This document shows, piece after piece, positions 22,373-33,633 of a stretch of DNA of 64,000 nucleotides. Below the pieces are notes generated by a model. It worked only from the letters and a program-made list of their open reading frames with translations, was not told the origin of the DNA and ran no database searches. Both the position numbers and the translations under genes were made by a program. The stretch is from Betaproteobacteria bacterium. Its GTDB lineage: Bacteria > Pseudomonadota > Gammaproteobacteria > Burkholderiales > Eutrophovitaceae. Each line of letters begins with the position of its first letter. The stretch's first letter is position 1. The stretch covers positions 1,005,848-1,069,847 of the forward strand of contig CP070643.1 in NCBI GenBank assembly GCA_020354125.1, in the 5' to 3' direction.

Positions 22373-23119
22373 ATGTCCGTTACGATGCGGGAAATGCTCG
22401 AAGCGGGGGTGCACTTCGGGCATCAGACCCGATTCTGGAACCCTCAGATGGCCCCTTACATCTTTGGCCATCGCAACAAGATCCATATCATCAATCTGGA
22501 AAAGACCCTCGAGATGTACCAGGAGGCGGCCAAGTTTGCTCGCCAGCTGGCTACAAACAAGGGTGCCATTCTGTTTGTCGGCACAAAACGTCAGGCACGG
22601 GAAATCGTGCGCGAAGAAGCAATTCGCTGCGGTTCGCCTTACGTCGATTACCGGTGGCTGGGCGGTATGCTGACCAACTTCAAGACTGTGAAGCAGTCGA
22701 TCAAGCGTCTGCGTGATATGGAGCAGATGGTCGAAGACGGCACGATGGACAAGCTATCCAAAAAAGAAAGCCTGCACTATCAGCGTGAGATGGCCAAGCT
22801 TGACCGCAGTCTTGGTGGGATCAAGGATATGAACGGCCTACCTGATGCGCTGTTTGTTATTGATGTCGGATTCCAGAAAATCGCTGTTGAGGAGGCCAAC
22901 AAGCTTGGCATACCGGTGATTGGAGTGGTTGACACCAACCATTCGCCGGCCGGCGTTGACTACGTCATTCCGGGCAATGACGATGCCAGTCGCGCCGTGC
23001 GCTTGTATGCGCGGGGAATTGCGGATGCCATTATCGAAGGGCGGTCGCAAGTCGTGGAGGAAATCGTCAACGACGAGTTTGTCGAAGTGGACAGCTCGGA
23101 GGAGCAGACAACAGCCTGA
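22373..23119 (+). CDS. rpsB: 30S ribosomal protein S2
   Basis: The sequence starts [31 protein letters not shown], the family N-terminus, and continues with [28 protein letters not shown] and PDALFVIDV. Length is 248. The frame is open back to 22280, but the ATG at 22373 with GGAG 5 to 8 bases upstream is the evident start. The next gene is tsf after a hairpin, the universal arrangement. Confidence 0.98.
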   Translation: MSVTMREMLEAGVHFGHQTRFWNPQMAPYIFGHRNKIHIINLEKTLEMYQEAAKFARQLATNKGAILFVGTKRQAREIVREEAIRCGSPYVDYRWLGGMLTNFKTVKQSIKRLRDMEQMVEDGTMDKLSKKESLHYQREMAKLDRSLGGIKDMNGLPDALFVIDVGFQKIAVEEANKLGIPVIGVVDTNHSPAGVDYVIPGNDDASRAVRLYARGIADAIIEGRSQVVEEIVNDEFVEVDSSEEQTTA

Positions 23120-23137
23120 TCAACCGGGGCGGGAAGT

Positions 23138-23164
23138 AAAGGGGCCTCGGCCCCTTTATTTTTG
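23138..23164 (+). terminator. Hairpin terminator/attenuator between rpsB and tsf
   Basis: AAAGGGGC and GCCCCTTT form a strong stem around a CTCG-type loop and are followed by ATTTTTG. Such rpsB-tsf hairpins usually act as partial terminators that lower tsf relative to rpsB, or read through. Confidence 0.85.
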
Positions 23165-23237
23165 AGTTGATACTTGAACAGTAATCCGACGCTGCCACTG
23201 AGGGCAGCGTAAAGAAACGTGTAAGGAGTTGGTAGTC

Positions 23238-24122
23238 ATGGCGGAAATTACCGCAAGCATGGTCAAGGAGTTGAGGCAACGCACCGGCATGGGAATGATG
23301 GATGTCAAGAAAGCGCTGGTCGAGACTGAAGGTGACATGAAGAAGGCCGAGGATCTGCTGCGCATTAAAAGCGGGGCAAAGGCCAACAAAGTCGCCGGCC
23401 GCGTCGCCGCGGAAGGCGCGATTGGCATTTATGTCAGTTCGGACGCGAAGCTCGGTGCGCTGGTTGAAGTCAATTGCGAAACCGATTTTGTTGCCAAGGA
23501 CAGTAATTTCCTCGATTTCGTGAACGGTCTGGCAGAGCTGGTCGCCAGTTCCGGTGAGACCGATGTGGAAAAACTCAGTCAGGCAAAGCTTCCATCCGGT
23601 GAAACGGTCGAAGAAAAGCGCTCGGCCCTGATTGGAAAGCTGGGCGAGAACATCACCCTTCGTCGTGCCGCGCTGCATCGGGCGGATGGAAAACTCGGAC
23701 AGTATCTGCACGGAATCCGTATTGGCGTTCTCGTTGACGTCGTTGGTGGTGACGATACGCTCGGCAAGGATTTGGCGATGCACATTGCTGCGTCCAAGCC
23801 CATCGCTGTGTCGCGTGAGCAAGTACCTCAGGAAACGATCGAGCGCGAGCGCGAAATTGCCAAAGCCCGGGCGCTGGAATCCGGCAAGCCGGAGAATATT
23901 GTCGAGAAAATCGTTGATGGCAGCGTGCAGAAGTTTCTGTCCGAGATCACTTTGCACGGGCAGCCGTTCGTCAAGGACGACAAGACCAAGGTTGAAAAAC
24001 TGCTCGCGTCAAAGAAAGCAAATGTCTCTTCCTTCAGCCTGTTCGTCGTTGGTGAGGGTATCGAGAAAAAGAAAGATGACTTCGCGGCCGAAGTCGCGGC
24101 ACAGACGGCGCAGGCGCGCTGA
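23238..24122 (+). CDS. tsf: Translation elongation factor Ts
   Basis: EF-Ts is the nucleotide exchange factor for EF-Tu. [27 protein letters not shown] is the UBA-like N-domain with the signature [28 protein letters not shown] and the dimerisation domain follow. Start: ATG at 23238 with AAGGAG at 23223-23228; an upstream TTG at 23229 is rejected. Length is 294. It follows rpsB and precedes pyrH. Confidence 0.97.
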   Translation: MAEITASMVKELRQRTGMGMMDVKKALVETEGDMKKAEDLLRIKSGAKANKVAGRVAAEGAIGIYVSSDAKLGALVEVNCETDFVAKDSNFLDFVNGLAELVASSGETDVEKLSQAKLPSGETVEEKRSALIGKLGENITLRRAALHRADGKLGQYLHGIRIGVLVDVVGGDDTLGKDLAMHIAASKPIAVSREQVPQETIEREREIAKARALESGKPENIVEKIVDGSVQKFLSEITLHGQPFVKDDKTKVEKLLASKKANVSSFSLFVVGEGIEKKKDDFAAEVAAQTAQAR

Positions 24123-24143
24123 GCGAGGATTGGTGAACCACGG

Positions 24144-24872
24144 GTGGCCCGCAACTCAATGAAACCGATTTACAAACGGATTTTGCTGAAGTTGTCGGGC
24201 GAAGCCCTGATGGGCGAGGACCCGTACGGTGTGAACCGTGAGACCATTGACCGGATCGTTTCCGAAGTAAAGGAGGTTCACGATCTCGATGTCGAGGTTG
24301 GTGTGGTCATCGGTGGTGGCAACATCTTCCGCGGCATGGCGCCGGCTGCCGCCGGAATGGATCGGGCCACGGCCGACTACATGGGCATGCTCGCCACGGT
24401 GATGAATGCGCTGGCCCTGCAAGATGCGATGCGACGGGTCAAGCTGCGCAGCCGCGTGCTCTCGGCGCTGACCATCCAGCAGGTAGCCGAACCCTATATC
24501 CGCGGCAGGGCCATGCGTTATCTCGAAGAGAAACGAGTGGTGATATTTGCTGCCGGCACCGGCAATCCATTTTTCACGACTGATACGGCGGCCGCTTTGC
24601 GAGGAATGGAAATGAACGTCGACGTGGTATTGAAAGCAACCAAGGTCGATGGCGTCTATACCGAAGATCCCAAGACGCACCCGGATGCGATGCGTTTCCA
24701 GAAAATCACCTTCGACGAAGCGATTGTCAAGAAGTTGCAGGTCATGGATGCAACAGCGCTCACGCTGTGCCGGGATCAGAAACTTCCCATTTGTGTTTTC
24801 AGCATAGTCAAACCAGGGGCGCTGAAGCGGGTTGTTCTCGGCGAAGATGAAGGCACGCTGGTTCATAGTTAG
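24144..24872 (+). CDS. pyrH: UMP kinase
   Basis: This hexameric amino-acid-kinase-fold enzyme phosphorylates UMP to UDP and is allosterically regulated by GTP and [28 protein letters not shown], the [20 protein letters not shown] site and [13 protein letters not shown] are seen. The GTG at 24144 ([15 protein letters not shown]) aligns with the known E. coli N-terminus MATNAKPVYKRILL and is chosen, although an ATG at 24159 is possible. Neither has a strong ribosome site. Confidence 0.95.
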   Translation: MARNSMKPIYKRILLKLSGEALMGEDPYGVNRETIDRIVSEVKEVHDLDVEVGVVIGGGNIFRGMAPAAAGMDRATADYMGMLATVMNALALQDAMRRVKLRSRVLSALTIQQVAEPYIRGRAMRYLEEKRVVIFAAGTGNPFFTTDTAAALRGMEMNVDVVLKATKVDGVYTEDPKTHPDAMRFQKITFDEAIVKKLQVMDATALTLCRDQKLPICVFSIVKPGALKRVVLGEDEGTLVHS

Positions 24873-24886
24873 GCGAGGAGGTAACG

Positions 24887-25450
24887 ATGTCAAACGTTAC
24901 AGAGATCAAGAAGTCTGCCGACCAGAAAATGGACAAGACCGTGCAGACACTGAAGACGGACTTGCAGAAGATACGCACAGGGCGTGCGCACACCGGCATA
25001 CTCGAACACCTGCAAGTGGATTATTACGGCAATCCGACGCCGCTGAACCAGGTTGCCAATGTCAGCGTGCTTGATGCCAGAACGCTTGGTGTCGCGCCTT
25101 GGGAAAAGAACATGGTGGCAGTGGTCGAGAAAGTGATCAGGGATTCGGACCTCGGATTGAACCCGGCCGCGGTCGGCGACGTGATTCGCGTACCAATGCC
25201 GCCGCTGACGGAGGAGCGCCGCAAAGACCTGATCAAGGTTGTCAAACGTGAAGCCGAGAACGCGCGCGTTGCAGTCAGGAATGTTCGCCGGGATGCCAAT
25301 CACGAACTAAAGGAGTTGTTGAAGGCAAAGGACATCTCGGAGGACGATGAGCGAAGAGCGCAGGACGACGTGCAGAAACTCACAGATCGTCATGTAGCGC
25401 AAATCGACGAGGCATTGGCAGCGAAAGAAGCAGATCTGATGGCGGTCTGA
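24887..25450 (+). CDS. frr: Ribosome recycling factor
   Basis: With EF-G, RRF dissociates post-termination ribosomes. [29 protein letters not shown] and [32 protein letters not shown] match the three-helix-bundle signature. Length is 187. An excellent GAGGAGGT precedes the ATG. The pyrH-frr-uppS order is conserved and the gaps are tiny, so cotranscription is likely. Confidence 0.97.
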   Translation: MSNVTEIKKSADQKMDKTVQTLKTDLQKIRTGRAHTGILEHLQVDYYGNPTPLNQVANVSVLDARTLGVAPWEKNMVAVVEKVIRDSDLGLNPAAVGDVIRVPMPPLTEERRKDLIKVVKREAENARVAVRNVRRDANHELKELLKAKDISEDDERRAQDDVQKLTDRHVAQIDEALAAKEADLMAV

Positions 25451-25455
25451 CTATC

Positions 25456-26235
25456 GTGTTCTCCTCAACTACCACCACCCTCCCGGAGGTTCGCGGCGTA
25501 CCGCGCCACGTGGCGATCATCATGGATGGTAACGGGCGATGGGCCAGGAGCCGCTTTCTGCCCAGAGTGGCTGGTCATCGCCGCGGACTTGAAGCGGTGC
25601 GCGCGACGGTGCGCGCCTGCGCCGAAGCCGGCGTCGAGTATCTGACGCTGTTCGCGTTTTCAAGTGAGAACTGGCGGCGGCCGAAGGAGGAGGTGTCTTT
25701 TCTTATGGAATTGTTCGTGATTGCCTTGCAGCAGGAAGTTGCCCGGCTGCACGAGAACAATATCCGTCTGAAGGTCGTTGGTGATCGCTCGGCTCTCGAG
25801 CCGAGGTTGGTGGAGTTGATCACGCAAGGCGAAAAGAAGACCGAGAACAATACTGGTTTGACGTTGACGATCGCCGCCAATTACGGCGGGCGCTGGGATA
25901 TTCTGCAAGCGGTCAACAAGATGGTTGCACAACACCCGAACAAACGGGACGGCTACTCCGAGGAGGATCTGGCGCCGTATCTTGCTATGAGTTATGCCCC
26001 TGAACCCGATCTGTTTATTCGGACCGGCGGTGAACAACGGATCAGTAATTTCTTGCTCTGGCAGCTCGCATACGCAGAGTTCTTTTTCACCGACCAGCTA
26101 TGGCCCGATTTTGATTCAGAGTCGCTGGCCCGTGCTTTTTCATCGTATCGATCTCGAGAACGCCGCTTCGGCCGTACCAGTGAACAGGTAACAGACGCGC
26201 AACGGCAAGTCGAGTCAAAAACCCCGGCCCGTTGA
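25456..26235 (+). CDS. uppS: Undecaprenyl diphosphate synthase (cis-prenyltransferase)
   Basis: UppS adds isopentenyl units to farnesyl-PP, making the C55 lipid carrier for peptidoglycan and LPS O-unit synthesis. [14 protein letters not shown] is the catalytic Asp/P-loop signature, followed by [14 protein letters not shown] and [24 protein letters not shown]. The start is GTG, 5 bases after the frr stop. Length is 259. It uses products of the MEP pathway represented here by dxr and ispG. Confidence 0.96.
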   Translation: MFSSTTTTLPEVRGVPRHVAIIMDGNGRWARSRFLPRVAGHRRGLEAVRATVRACAEAGVEYLTLFAFSSENWRRPKEEVSFLMELFVIALQQEVARLHENNIRLKVVGDRSALEPRLVELITQGEKKTENNTGLTLTIAANYGGRWDILQAVNKMVAQHPNKRDGYSEEDLAPYLAMSYAPEPDLFIRTGGEQRISNFLLWQLAYAEFFFTDQLWPDFDSESLARAFSSYRSRERRFGRTSEQVTDAQRQVESKTPAR

Positions 26236-26259
26236 ACCGTGTGTTTGCGGCCATGAGCG

Positions 26260-27081
26260 ATGCTTAAGCAGAGACTGCTTACCGTAGCGGTGATATTGCC
26301 GCTGTTGCTGGGGTTGATGTTTCTGGCTCCCAACGCGGTGTGGGCAGCGCTTCTGGCGGTTGCAGTCGCAGCGGGCGGTTTCGAATGGGCGCGGCTGGCC
26401 GGATTCTCACCTGTTGGCCGTTCGCTATTTGTTGCGGTGGTTGCCGTGTCCTGCGCGATATTGCTGCTGCTGTCACTGCTTCTTCCGCAGAATCAATTTG
26501 ACAGCTGGTATCTGTACCCACTGTGCCTTTTGGCGACCTTGTTCTGGATCCTGTTGGCGCCGGCAGTGCTGCATTTTCACTGGCAGTTGCGACATCCGTT
26601 GACCGGTTCAATAATGGGTTGGCTGGTGCTCGTGCCGACCTGGCTGGCGACGGTGGTCATGCAGCGAGAGCCGGTATTGTTGCTACTGTTTCTTGGTGCG
26701 ATATGGATCGCTGACACGGCAGCGTATTTCACCGGCAGGCGATTCGGCAGACACAAACTCGCGCCCCGCATCAGTCCGGGTAAGACGATTGAAGGCCTTG
26801 TCGGTGCATATGTCGCGGTATTGGTTTATATCACCATCGTGTTGCGTGTATATCTTCCCGAGGCACAATTCGCGACTTACGTGTCGTTATGGGTATTCGG
26901 TTTCATCGTCACTTCGCTCAGTGTCGAGGGCGATCTTTTCGAATCCTGGTTCAAGCGTCAGGCCGGTGCCAAGGACAGTGGCAATTTGCTGCCAGGCCAT
27001 GGCGGCATTCTCGACCGCATCGACAGCGTGACGTCGACCATGCCGTTTGCGGTTCTGTTCTTCGAAGGGGTAATGCCATGA
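26260..27081 (+). CDS. cdsA: Phosphatidate cytidylyltransferase
   Basis: CdsA makes CDP-diacylglycerol from phosphatidate and CTP in the inner membrane. The protein is polytopic with about seven or eight hydrophobic segments. It carries the C-terminal signature, here [19 protein letters not shown], preceded by [12 protein letters not shown]. Length is 273. The stop overlaps the dxr ATG by four bases. Confidence 0.95.
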   Translation: MLKQRLLTVAVILPLLLGLMFLAPNAVWAALLAVAVAAGGFEWARLAGFSPVGRSLFVAVVAVSCAILLLLSLLLPQNQFDSWYLYPLCLLATLFWILLAPAVLHFHWQLRHPLTGSIMGWLVLVPTWLATVVMQREPVLLLLFLGAIWIADTAAYFTGRRFGRHKLAPRISPGKTIEGLVGAYVAVLVYITIVLRVYLPEAQFATYVSLWVFGFIVTSLSVEGDLFESWFKRQAGAKDSGNLLPGHGGILDRIDSVTSTMPFAVLFFEGVMP

Positions 27082-28310
27082 TAAATCCGCGCAGGGCATC
27101 GTCAGTTACTGTGCTCGGGTCGACTGGCAGCATAGGCCTCAGTACGTTAGCTGTAATCGCACAGCACCCGGAGCGGTTTCATGTGTTCGCGCTGGCCGCC
27201 AACAGTGATGTCGATACGATGTTTTCGCAATGTCTCGCCGTCAGACCCCGCTACGCGGTACTCGCCAATGAGGCCGCAGCCGAGAAGCTCGAAACTCGCT
27301 TGCGCGCTGCCGGCGTCGATTGCGATGTCATGGGTGGGGCGGCTGCACTGGAGTTTGTCTCTGCGCACGAAGACGTTGACGCCGTGATGGCGGCGATTGT
27401 TGGTGCGGCTGGGTTGGTCTCAACGCTTGGCGCAGCAAGAGCGGGCAAGAAGATCATGCTGGCCAACAAGGAATCGATGGTGATGGCCGGCCCGCTGTTG
27501 ATCAATACCGCGCAAGAGAGCGGCGCGATTCTTTTGCCAATCGACAGCGAACACAATGCAATTTTTCAGGCATTGCCGGCTGACTACTCGCGCGATATGC
27601 ACGCAGCAGGCATTCGCCGGTTGATTCTCACGGCGTCTGGTGGACCATTTCTACATGCGTCAGCCGAAGCGCTTGTCAGTGCAACGCCGGATCAGGCATG
27701 TGCTCACCCGAATTGGTCGATGGGGCGCAAGATCTCGGTCGACTCGGCGACGCTGATGAACAAGGGCCTGGAGGTCATCGAAGCGCATTACCTGTTCGGC
27801 GCGAACGCCGATCAAATCGATGTGGTCATACATCCGCAGAGTATTGTGCATTCGATGGTGGAGTACGTGGACGGATCAGTCATCGCGCAATTGGGCAATC
27901 CCGACATGCGCACACCGATTGCGCATGCGCTGGCATTTCCGGAGCGCGTCGAGGCGGGCGTGACCAGCCTCGACCTGCTGTCGGCGGCGCGTCTCGAGTT
28001 CGAGTCGCCGGACATGCAGCGCTTTCCTTGCCTGCGCCTCGCCTACCAGGCATTAGAGGCGGGTGATAGCGCGCCGGTTTACTTGAATGCAGCAAACGAA
28101 GTTGCGGTAGAGCGGTTTCTCAATCACGAAATAGCGTTAACCGCGATTGCGGAGATTGTCGAAACCGTGCTCCAAGAGTTGTCGTCAGTGCCGGTTCAAT
28201 CAATTGATCAGATCGTGGCGGCCGATCGCTCGGCGCGCGCTTGTGCGGAGTCGGCGAGCAGCGCGTTGAACGCCAGTGGCCGTTCGGCAGTTCAAGGATC
28301 TCATCACTGA
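27078..28310 (+). CDS. dxr: 1-deoxy-D-xylulose-5-phosphate reductoisomerase
   Basis: Dxr converts DXP to MEP with NADPH, the first committed MEP-pathway step. The Rossmann motif VLGSTGSIG is at the N-terminus, with [12 protein letters not shown] and [13 protein letters not shown]. The flexible loop LTASGGPF and the metal-binding region [21 protein letters not shown] follow. The frame is open upstream into cdsA, but the ATG at 27078 (ATGA overlap with the cdsA stop) is the natural start; 410 residues. It ends on the first base of the rseP ATG. Confidence 0.96.
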   Translation: MINPRRASSVTVLGSTGSIGLSTLAVIAQHPERFHVFALAANSDVDTMFSQCLAVRPRYAVLANEAAAEKLETRLRAAGVDCDVMGGAAALEFVSAHEDVDAVMAAIVGAAGLVSTLGAARAGKKIMLANKESMVMAGPLLINTAQESGAILLPIDSEHNAIFQALPADYSRDMHAAGIRRLILTASGGPFLHASAEALVSATPDQACAHPNWSMGRKISVDSATLMNKGLEVIEAHYLFGANADQIDVVIHPQSIVHSMVEYVDGSVIAQLGNPDMRTPIAHALAFPERVEAGVTSLDLLSAARLEFESPDMQRFPCLRLAYQALEAGDSAPVYLNAANEVAVERFLNHEIALTAIAEIVETVLQELSSVPVQSIDQIVAADRSARACAESASSALNASGRSAVQGSHH

Positions 28311-29674
28311 TGGAGTTGATTCTGACTTTGGGCGCGTTCATTCTGGCGCTCGGCATTCTGATCGTTTTCCATGAGTATGGCCACTACCTCGTTGCCAGGT
28401 TGGCTGGTGTCAAAGTGCTGCGGTTTTCCGTCGGATTCGGAACGCCGTTGGTGAAAAAGCGCTTGGGGCGCGATCAAACCGAATGGGTTATCGCGGCCTT
28501 TCCGTTTGGTGGCTATGTCAAGATGCTCGACGAGCGGGAAGGCGAAGTCGATCCTGCTGAACGTCACAGGGCGTTCAACCGGCAGTCGGTGTGGCGCCGC
28601 ATCGCCATCGTTGCAGCCGGGCCGATCGCGAATTTTCTACTGGCGATTCTGCTCTACTGGATTCTGTTTGCGACGGGTGTACCCGGCTTGAGACCTGTGC
28701 TCGGTGAGCCGCCTGCGAATACGCCGGCGGCTGCCGCACAGCTCGAATCGGGAGACATCGTCAGAGCAATTGATCAGGTGCCGGTCAACACCTGGCAGGA
28801 GCTGCGCTGGGAGTTGCTCGAACATGCGGTGGCGAAGAATGTGGTTGAGCTGGAACTCGAGAGCGAGGAGGGAAACATTCGCTTCGAGAAACTGAACCTC
28901 TCCGGGATTGGGCCCGAGGAACTCGACGCCGGTTTGATGAAGAAGATCGGGGTGGTGCGTTACGACGTACCGATTGCGCCGATTATTGGCGAGGTTCTCA
29001 AGGGCGATCCAGCGAGCCGCGACGGATTGTTGCCGGGAGATCTCATTGAAACAGTCGATGGCTCGCCGGTACAGCAATGGGCCGAGGTCGTTGCGGCGGT
29101 ACGAGCGGCGCCAGCACAACCAGTAGCGTTCGGCGTTTTGCGAGACGGAGTACAGCTCACGGTGACCGTCGTGACCGATGCGGTTGACGACGGCGAGTCG
29201 AAAATTGGCCGAATCGGTGCGGCGCCACAAATTGATGAGCAACGGCTTGAGCGGCTGATCGTTCATGTACGTTATCCGGTTGGTGTCAGCTTTTACCGTG
29301 CAGCCCTGAAAATGGGTGAGGTCTCGGTATTCACACTTCGTATGCTCGGACGCATGATCGTCGGCGACGTTTCGCTCAAGAATCTTTCGGGCCCAATTAC
29401 AATTGCCGATTACGCGGGCCAGTCTGCGAAGGTGGGATGGATTGCCTATCTCAACTTCCTTGCCCTTATCAGTATCAGTCTCGGCGTGCTCAATTTGCTG
29501 CCGGTGCCGGTGCTCGATGGCGGGCACCTCATGTACTACCTGGTCGAGATCGTAAAGGGGAGTCCGGTCTCTGAGCGCGCACTGGAACTTGGCCAGAGGG
29601 TCGGCCTGGTGTTGCTTTTTGCCCTGATGGCGTTTGCAATCTATAACGATATTGTCCGGCTCGCCGCCAGCTAA
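28310..29674 (+). CDS. rseP: Regulator of sigma-E protease RseP (site-2 metalloprotease)
   Basis: This intramembrane zinc protease cleaves RseA, after DegS, to release sigma-E. HEYGH (residues 21-25) is the zinc-binding HExxH in the first membrane helix. Two PDZ domains occupy about residues 115-290, and NLLPVPVLDGGHL carries the third zinc ligand. Length is 454. The start is the ATG at 28310, overlapping the dxr TGA by one base. It is directly followed by bamA, linking the envelope stress response and its target pathway. Confidence 0.96.
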   Translation: MELILTLGAFILALGILIVFHEYGHYLVARLAGVKVLRFSVGFGTPLVKKRLGRDQTEWVIAAFPFGGYVKMLDEREGEVDPAERHRAFNRQSVWRRIAIVAAGPIANFLLAILLYWILFATGVPGLRPVLGEPPANTPAAAAQLESGDIVRAIDQVPVNTWQELRWELLEHAVAKNVVELELESEEGNIRFEKLNLSGIGPEELDAGLMKKIGVVRYDVPIAPIIGEVLKGDPASRDGLLPGDLIETVDGSPVQQWAEVVAAVRAAPAQPVAFGVLRDGVQLTVTVVTDAVDDGESKIGRIGAAPQIDEQRLERLIVHVRYPVGVSFYRAALKMGEVSVFTLRMLGRMIVGDVSLKNLSGPITIADYAGQSAKVGWIAYLNFLALISISLGVLNLLPVPVLDGGHLMYYLVEIVKGSPVSERALELGQRVGLVLLFALMAFAIYNDIVRLAAS

Positions 29675-29683
29675 CTGAGAAGA

Positions 29684-31957
29684 ATGAAGCGCTTCCTCGC
29701 CCTCGCTCTGTGGGTGTTTTTTTCTGCAGGTGCGGTTCATGCATTTGAGCCGTTTGAGGTGCGTGATATCCGGGTAGAGGGCATCCAGCGAACTGATGCC
29801 GGTACAGTATTCAGTTACCTCCCCGTCAAAGTGGGTGACGTGGTTGATGAGGAGCGGGCGAGCGCGGCGGTCAAGGCGTTGTTTGCGACCGGCTTCTTCA
29901 ATGATGTGCGGCTCGAGCAACGCGATAACGTACTGATTGTGATCGTGCAGGAGCGACCCGCCATTGCGTCGATCAGCGTCAGCGGCTCGAAAGAGTTCAA
30001 GGCGGAGCAACTCGAGGAGGGTCTGCGCCAGGTTGGCTTGCGCGAGTCGCGCATTTTCGATCGGGCACTGCTCGATCGGGCAGAACAGGAATTGAAGAAC
30101 CAGTACATCAGCCGCGGCAAATACGGCGTTCAGATCGTCACCACTGTGACGCCTCTGGAGCGTAACCGTGTCGGCATCAGCTTTTCAATCGTCGAAGGTC
30201 GCGTTGCAAAGATCAAGGAGATCAACCTGGTCGGCAACGAAGTATTCGACGAAGAGACCCTGCTTGACGAATTCTCTCTTACCACGTCTGGACTGATGAC
30301 GTGGTATACCGATAGCGACCAGTATTCCAGACCCAAGCTGCAGGGCGACCTGGAGGCGCTGCGTTCGTTTTACCTCAATCGTGGCTATATCGAGTTCACC
30401 ATCGACTCGACGCAGGTGTCTATTTCGCCAGACAAGGAGCAGATTTTCATTACCGTCAACATGAGCGAAGGGCAGCAGTACACGGTCAAGAGTATTACCC
30501 TGGCAGGGGACATGGTTGTACCGAGAGAGGAACTGGAGGCGTTGGTCAAAGTAGAGCCGGGTCAGATCTTCTCGAGAGAGGATCTCACCGAGACGACCAA
30601 ACTCATTTCTGATCGTCTTGGTGACGATGGGTACGCCTTTGCATCGGTCAATGCAGTGCCGGAACTCGATCGGGTAAACAGGGAAGTCACTTTTACACTC
30701 TATGTTGATCCGGGCAGACGAGTCTATGTACGGCGTATCCGGATCTCGGGCAACGACACAACCCGTGACGAGGTTATCCGTCGCGAGTTACGCCAGTTCG
30801 AAAGTGCCTGGTATTCGGCCAAGGGTATCAACCGTTCACGACAGCGAGTTGACAGACTGGGCTTCTTTTCCGAAGTGGTGGTCGATACGCCATCGGTTCC
30901 GGGGACTGCCGATCAGGTCGACGTGGAAATCAAAGTCACCGAACGCCAGACTGGAAACCTGAGCCTGGGTCTTGGTTACTCGACGACGGAGAAATTGGTG
31001 ATTACCGCGGGGTTGTCACAGAACAACATTTTTGGTTCGGGAAATTCCCTGTCATTCAACATCAACTCCGGCCGCGTTAATCAGACCTACGCACTTTCCT
31101 ACACCAATCCCTACTTCACTGACGATGGCATCAGCAGAGGCTTCGACCTGTACCGGCGTGATACCGATTCGACCACTACCAGTGTGGGTGCTTTTAATTC
31201 CTCAACGACTGGCGCCGGCATACGCTTTGGCGTGCCGATCAGTGAGTTCGATAGAATCAACTACGGTTTCGCCTATGAACTGACAGATCTAGATTTGTTC
31301 GAGAACAGCCCGCCGCGCTACATCGAGTTCGTAGAGGAATTCGGCGATATCACCGATGCCTGGCCGCTGACGTTGGGCTGGGCGCGGGACAAGCGCGATA
31401 GTGTGATTTACACGACCGAGGGAACAACTCAGCGGGTCAACGGCGAACTAAGCGTGCCTTTGGGTGATCTGACCTACTACCGGTTGACTTATCGGGTTCA
31501 ATGGTATTATCCGCTGACGAAGAACCTGACAACGTTTACTGAAGGAAGATTTGGCTACGGTGACGGTTACGACAATCAGGGGCTGCCGTTTTACAAGAAT
31601 TACTTTGCTGGCGGTGTTAACACTGTTCGGGGATACGCTCCGGGGAGCCTCGGACCAAAAGATGTCAACGGAGCTTCCCTTGGTGGACCGCGGCAGGTAA
31701 TCGGAAAATTCGAGTTGTTGTTCCCGGTACCGGGGCTTTCCAAGGATCAGTCGACCCGGATGGCACTGTTTCTCGATGCGGGTATGGTGGGACCAAACTA
31801 TGACTACATATTTGAGGAAATGCGTGCTTCGGCCGGCATCGCTTTCAGTTGGTTTTCGCCGCTTGGACCGCTGCGCTTTAGCTGGGCGCAACCGCTCAAT
31901 GACGAGCCGGGAGACGATCTGGAGCAGTTCCAGTTTACAATCGGTAATCAGTTCTGA
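29684..31957 (+). CDS. bamA: Outer membrane protein assembly factor BamA
   Basis: BamA is the central Omp85-family barrel that inserts outer-membrane proteins. The signal peptide is MKRFLALALWVFFSAGAVHA. Five POTRA domains span about residues 22-420 (first: FEVRDIRVEGIQRTDAGTV). A C-terminal 16-strand barrel contains the conserved VRGY (GGVNTVRGYAPGSLGP) and ends in an aromatic residue (IGNQF). Length is 757. It is followed by its chaperone gene skp. Confidence 0.97.
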   Translation: MKRFLALALWVFFSAGAVHAFEPFEVRDIRVEGIQRTDAGTVFSYLPVKVGDVVDEERASAAVKALFATGFFNDVRLEQRDNVLIVIVQERPAIASISVSGSKEFKAEQLEEGLRQVGLRESRIFDRALLDRAEQELKNQYISRGKYGVQIVTTVTPLERNRVGISFSIVEGRVAKIKEINLVGNEVFDEETLLDEFSLTTSGLMTWYTDSDQYSRPKLQGDLEALRSFYLNRGYIEFTIDSTQVSISPDKEQIFITVNMSEGQQYTVKSITLAGDMVVPREELEALVKVEPGQIFSREDLTETTKLISDRLGDDGYAFASVNAVPELDRVNREVTFTLYVDPGRRVYVRRIRISGNDTTRDEVIRRELRQFESAWYSAKGINRSRQRVDRLGFFSEVVVDTPSVPGTADQVDVEIKVTERQTGNLSLGLGYSTTEKLVITAGLSQNNIFGSGNSLSFNINSGRVNQTYALSYTNPYFTDDGISRGFDLYRRDTDSTTTSVGAFNSSTTGAGIRFGVPISEFDRINYGFAYELTDLDLFENSPPRYIEFVEEFGDITDAWPLTLGWARDKRDSVIYTTEGTTQRVNGELSVPLGDLTYYRLTYRVQWYYPLTKNLTTFTEGRFGYGDGYDNQGLPFYKNYFAGGVNTVRGYAPGSLGPKDVNGASLGGPRQVIGKFELLFPVPGLSKDQSTRMALFLDAGMVGPNYDYIFEEMRASAGIAFSWFSPLGPLRFSWAQPLNDEPGDDLEQFQFTIGNQF

Positions 31958-32007
31958 GGCATGGTCAATCTGGCAGTCTGGGATGAAGGTTTAAGGAGAC
32001 ATCTAAA

Positions 32008-32508
32008 GTGAAGAATTTGTTGCTGGCATCTGTCGCTTTCCTTGCGCTGATTTATGGTGCACAAGTGGCAGCACAAGAGCTGAAGATCGGTTTTGTCAGT
32101 ACCGAAAGAGTGTTTCGCGAAGCGGTGCCGGCTGTCGAAGCGATGAAACGTCTGGAAAAGGAATTCAAGCCGCGCGAAGACGCGATCAAGAAAGTTAACG
32201 ACGAGGCACGCGGGATTCAGCTTAAGCTGGAAAAAGAGGGCATGACCATGAGCGCCTCGCAACGACGCGAAGCCGAGTCCGAACTGGGTAGGCTTAGCCG
32301 CGAGCGCCAGCGGCTGGAGCGCGAGTTTCGTGAGGAGTTGAACCTTCGCAAGAACGAGGAGCTGGCCGCAGTTCTGCAAAGGGCGAACAAGGTCATCCAG
32401 GAAATTGCCGAAAAGGAAAATTTTGACCTGATTTTGCAAGAAGCGGTCTACCGCAGCCCGCGCCTGGACATCACCGACAAGGTAATTGAGGCGCTTTCCG
32501 AAAAGTAA
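32008..32508 (+). CDS. skp: Periplasmic chaperone Skp (OmpH family)
   Basis: Skp is a trimeric periplasmic holdase for unfolded outer-membrane proteins. A signal peptide (KNLLLASVAFLALIYGAQVAAQ) is followed by a body domain and long charged coiled-coil arms rich in Lys, Glu and Arg (about residues 45-125). The start is GTG, preceded by AAGGAGA. Length is 166. Its position between bamA and lpxD is conserved. Confidence 0.93.
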   Translation: MKNLLLASVAFLALIYGAQVAAQELKIGFVSTERVFREAVPAVEAMKRLEKEFKPREDAIKKVNDEARGIQLKLEKEGMTMSASQRREAESELGRLSRERQRLEREFREELNLRKNEELAAVLQRANKVIQEIAEKENFDLILQEAVYRSPRLDITDKVIEALSEK

Positions 32509-32564
32509 ACGGGCGTCTGGCACACGGGCTTGATAACGCCAGGACATTGTTGCACGCGGGTGCG

Positions 32565-33608
32565 ATGACTGAGCCCCTCAGCAAGGACTATGCACTTACG
32601 GACCTGACGGCACTGTTCGGTGGCGAAGTCATCGGCGACGCTTCGATCCGGATCTCCCGCATTGCGTCGCTTGATTCCGCTCAGACTGGTGACTTGACTT
32701 TCATCACGAGCGCACGCTACCAGGCAGAGCTGGAGAAAACGCGCGCCAGCGCCGTCATCCTCAGCCCCCAGTTGGTTGACGCCACTGCTGCTGCGCGCAT
32801 CGTCTGCGACAACCCCTATGCCTACTACGCCAGAGTCTGCGCGTTACTGAATCCGCCTCATCGTTATCCGGTTGGCGTTCACGAGCGTGCCCAGGTTTCA
32901 ACGACCGCGCGTATTGCTGATAGTGTCAGCGTTGGGCCAGGCGCAATGATTGACGACGATGCCGATATCGGCGCTGACGTGCGGATTGGCGCAGGTTGCT
33001 ACGTTGGTCGCGGGGTGCGGATAGGGGCCGGAACGCTATTGCATGCAAATGTCACTATATATGACCGGTGCGTTATCGGTGAGCGAGGCATCGTTCATTC
33101 CGGTGCCGTGATCGGGGCTGACGGTTTTGGCATGGCGATGGATCAAGGGCAGTGGCTGAAAATTCCGCAGATTGGACGCGTTGTCATCGGCGCCGATGTC
33201 GAGGTTGGCGCCAACACCACGATTGATCGCGGTGCGCTCGACGATACCGTTATCGAAGACGACGTGAAGTTGGACAATCAGGTCCAGATCGGCCACAACT
33301 GCCACATAGGTGAACACACTGCCATCGCCGGCTGCGTTGGTATTGCCGGAAGTGCCCGGATCGGCCGCTACTGCCGCATCGGTGGCGCTGCCATGATTCA
33401 CGGCCACATAGAGATTGCCGACAATGTCGAGGTGTCGGGTGGCACTCTGGTGCCGAACTCGATAAACAAGGCCGGGAAGTACACCGCGGTATTTCCGATG
33501 AGTGAGCACCGGGATTGGATCATAAATGCGTCGCTGACCCGGCGCCTGCGGGATCTGCGGGACCGGATTCGCGCACTCGAAAGCCGGCGCGCTGATGAAG
33601 ACAAATGA
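32565..33608 (+). CDS. lpxD: UDP-3-O-(3-hydroxyacyl)glucosamine N-acyltransferase
   Basis: LpxD performs the third lipid A step, N-acylating UDP-3-O-acyl-glucosamine from an acyl-ACP. An N-terminal uridine-binding domain ([20 protein letters not shown]) is followed by a left-handed beta-helix of hexapeptide repeats (residues 110-310). The catalytic His lies in [13 protein letters not shown]. An upstream TTG at 32547 is in frame, but the ATG at 32565 ([11 protein letters not shown]) is preferred; 347 residues. Confidence 0.96.
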   Translation: MTEPLSKDYALTDLTALFGGEVIGDASIRISRIASLDSAQTGDLTFITSARYQAELEKTRASAVILSPQLVDATAAARIVCDNPYAYYARVCALLNPPHRYPVGVHERAQVSTTARIADSVSVGPGAMIDDDADIGADVRIGAGCYVGRGVRIGAGTLLHANVTIYDRCVIGERGIVHSGAVIGADGFGMAMDQGQWLKIPQIGRVVIGADVEVGANTTIDRGALDDTVIEDDVKLDNQVQIGHNCHIGEHTAIAGCVGIAGSARIGRYCRIGGAAMIHGHIEIADNVEVSGGTLVPNSINKAGKYTAVFPMSEHRDWIINASLTRRLRDLRDRIRALESRRADEDK

Positions 33609-33633
33609 AACAACACGGAGCGGGGAAAGGTCA

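Noticed and set aside
28637-30010. 457-residue minus-strand open frame
   Set aside because: It runs antisense across the rseP-bamA boundary, both unmistakable genes; its protein shows no domain and the frame results from codon bias of the real genes.
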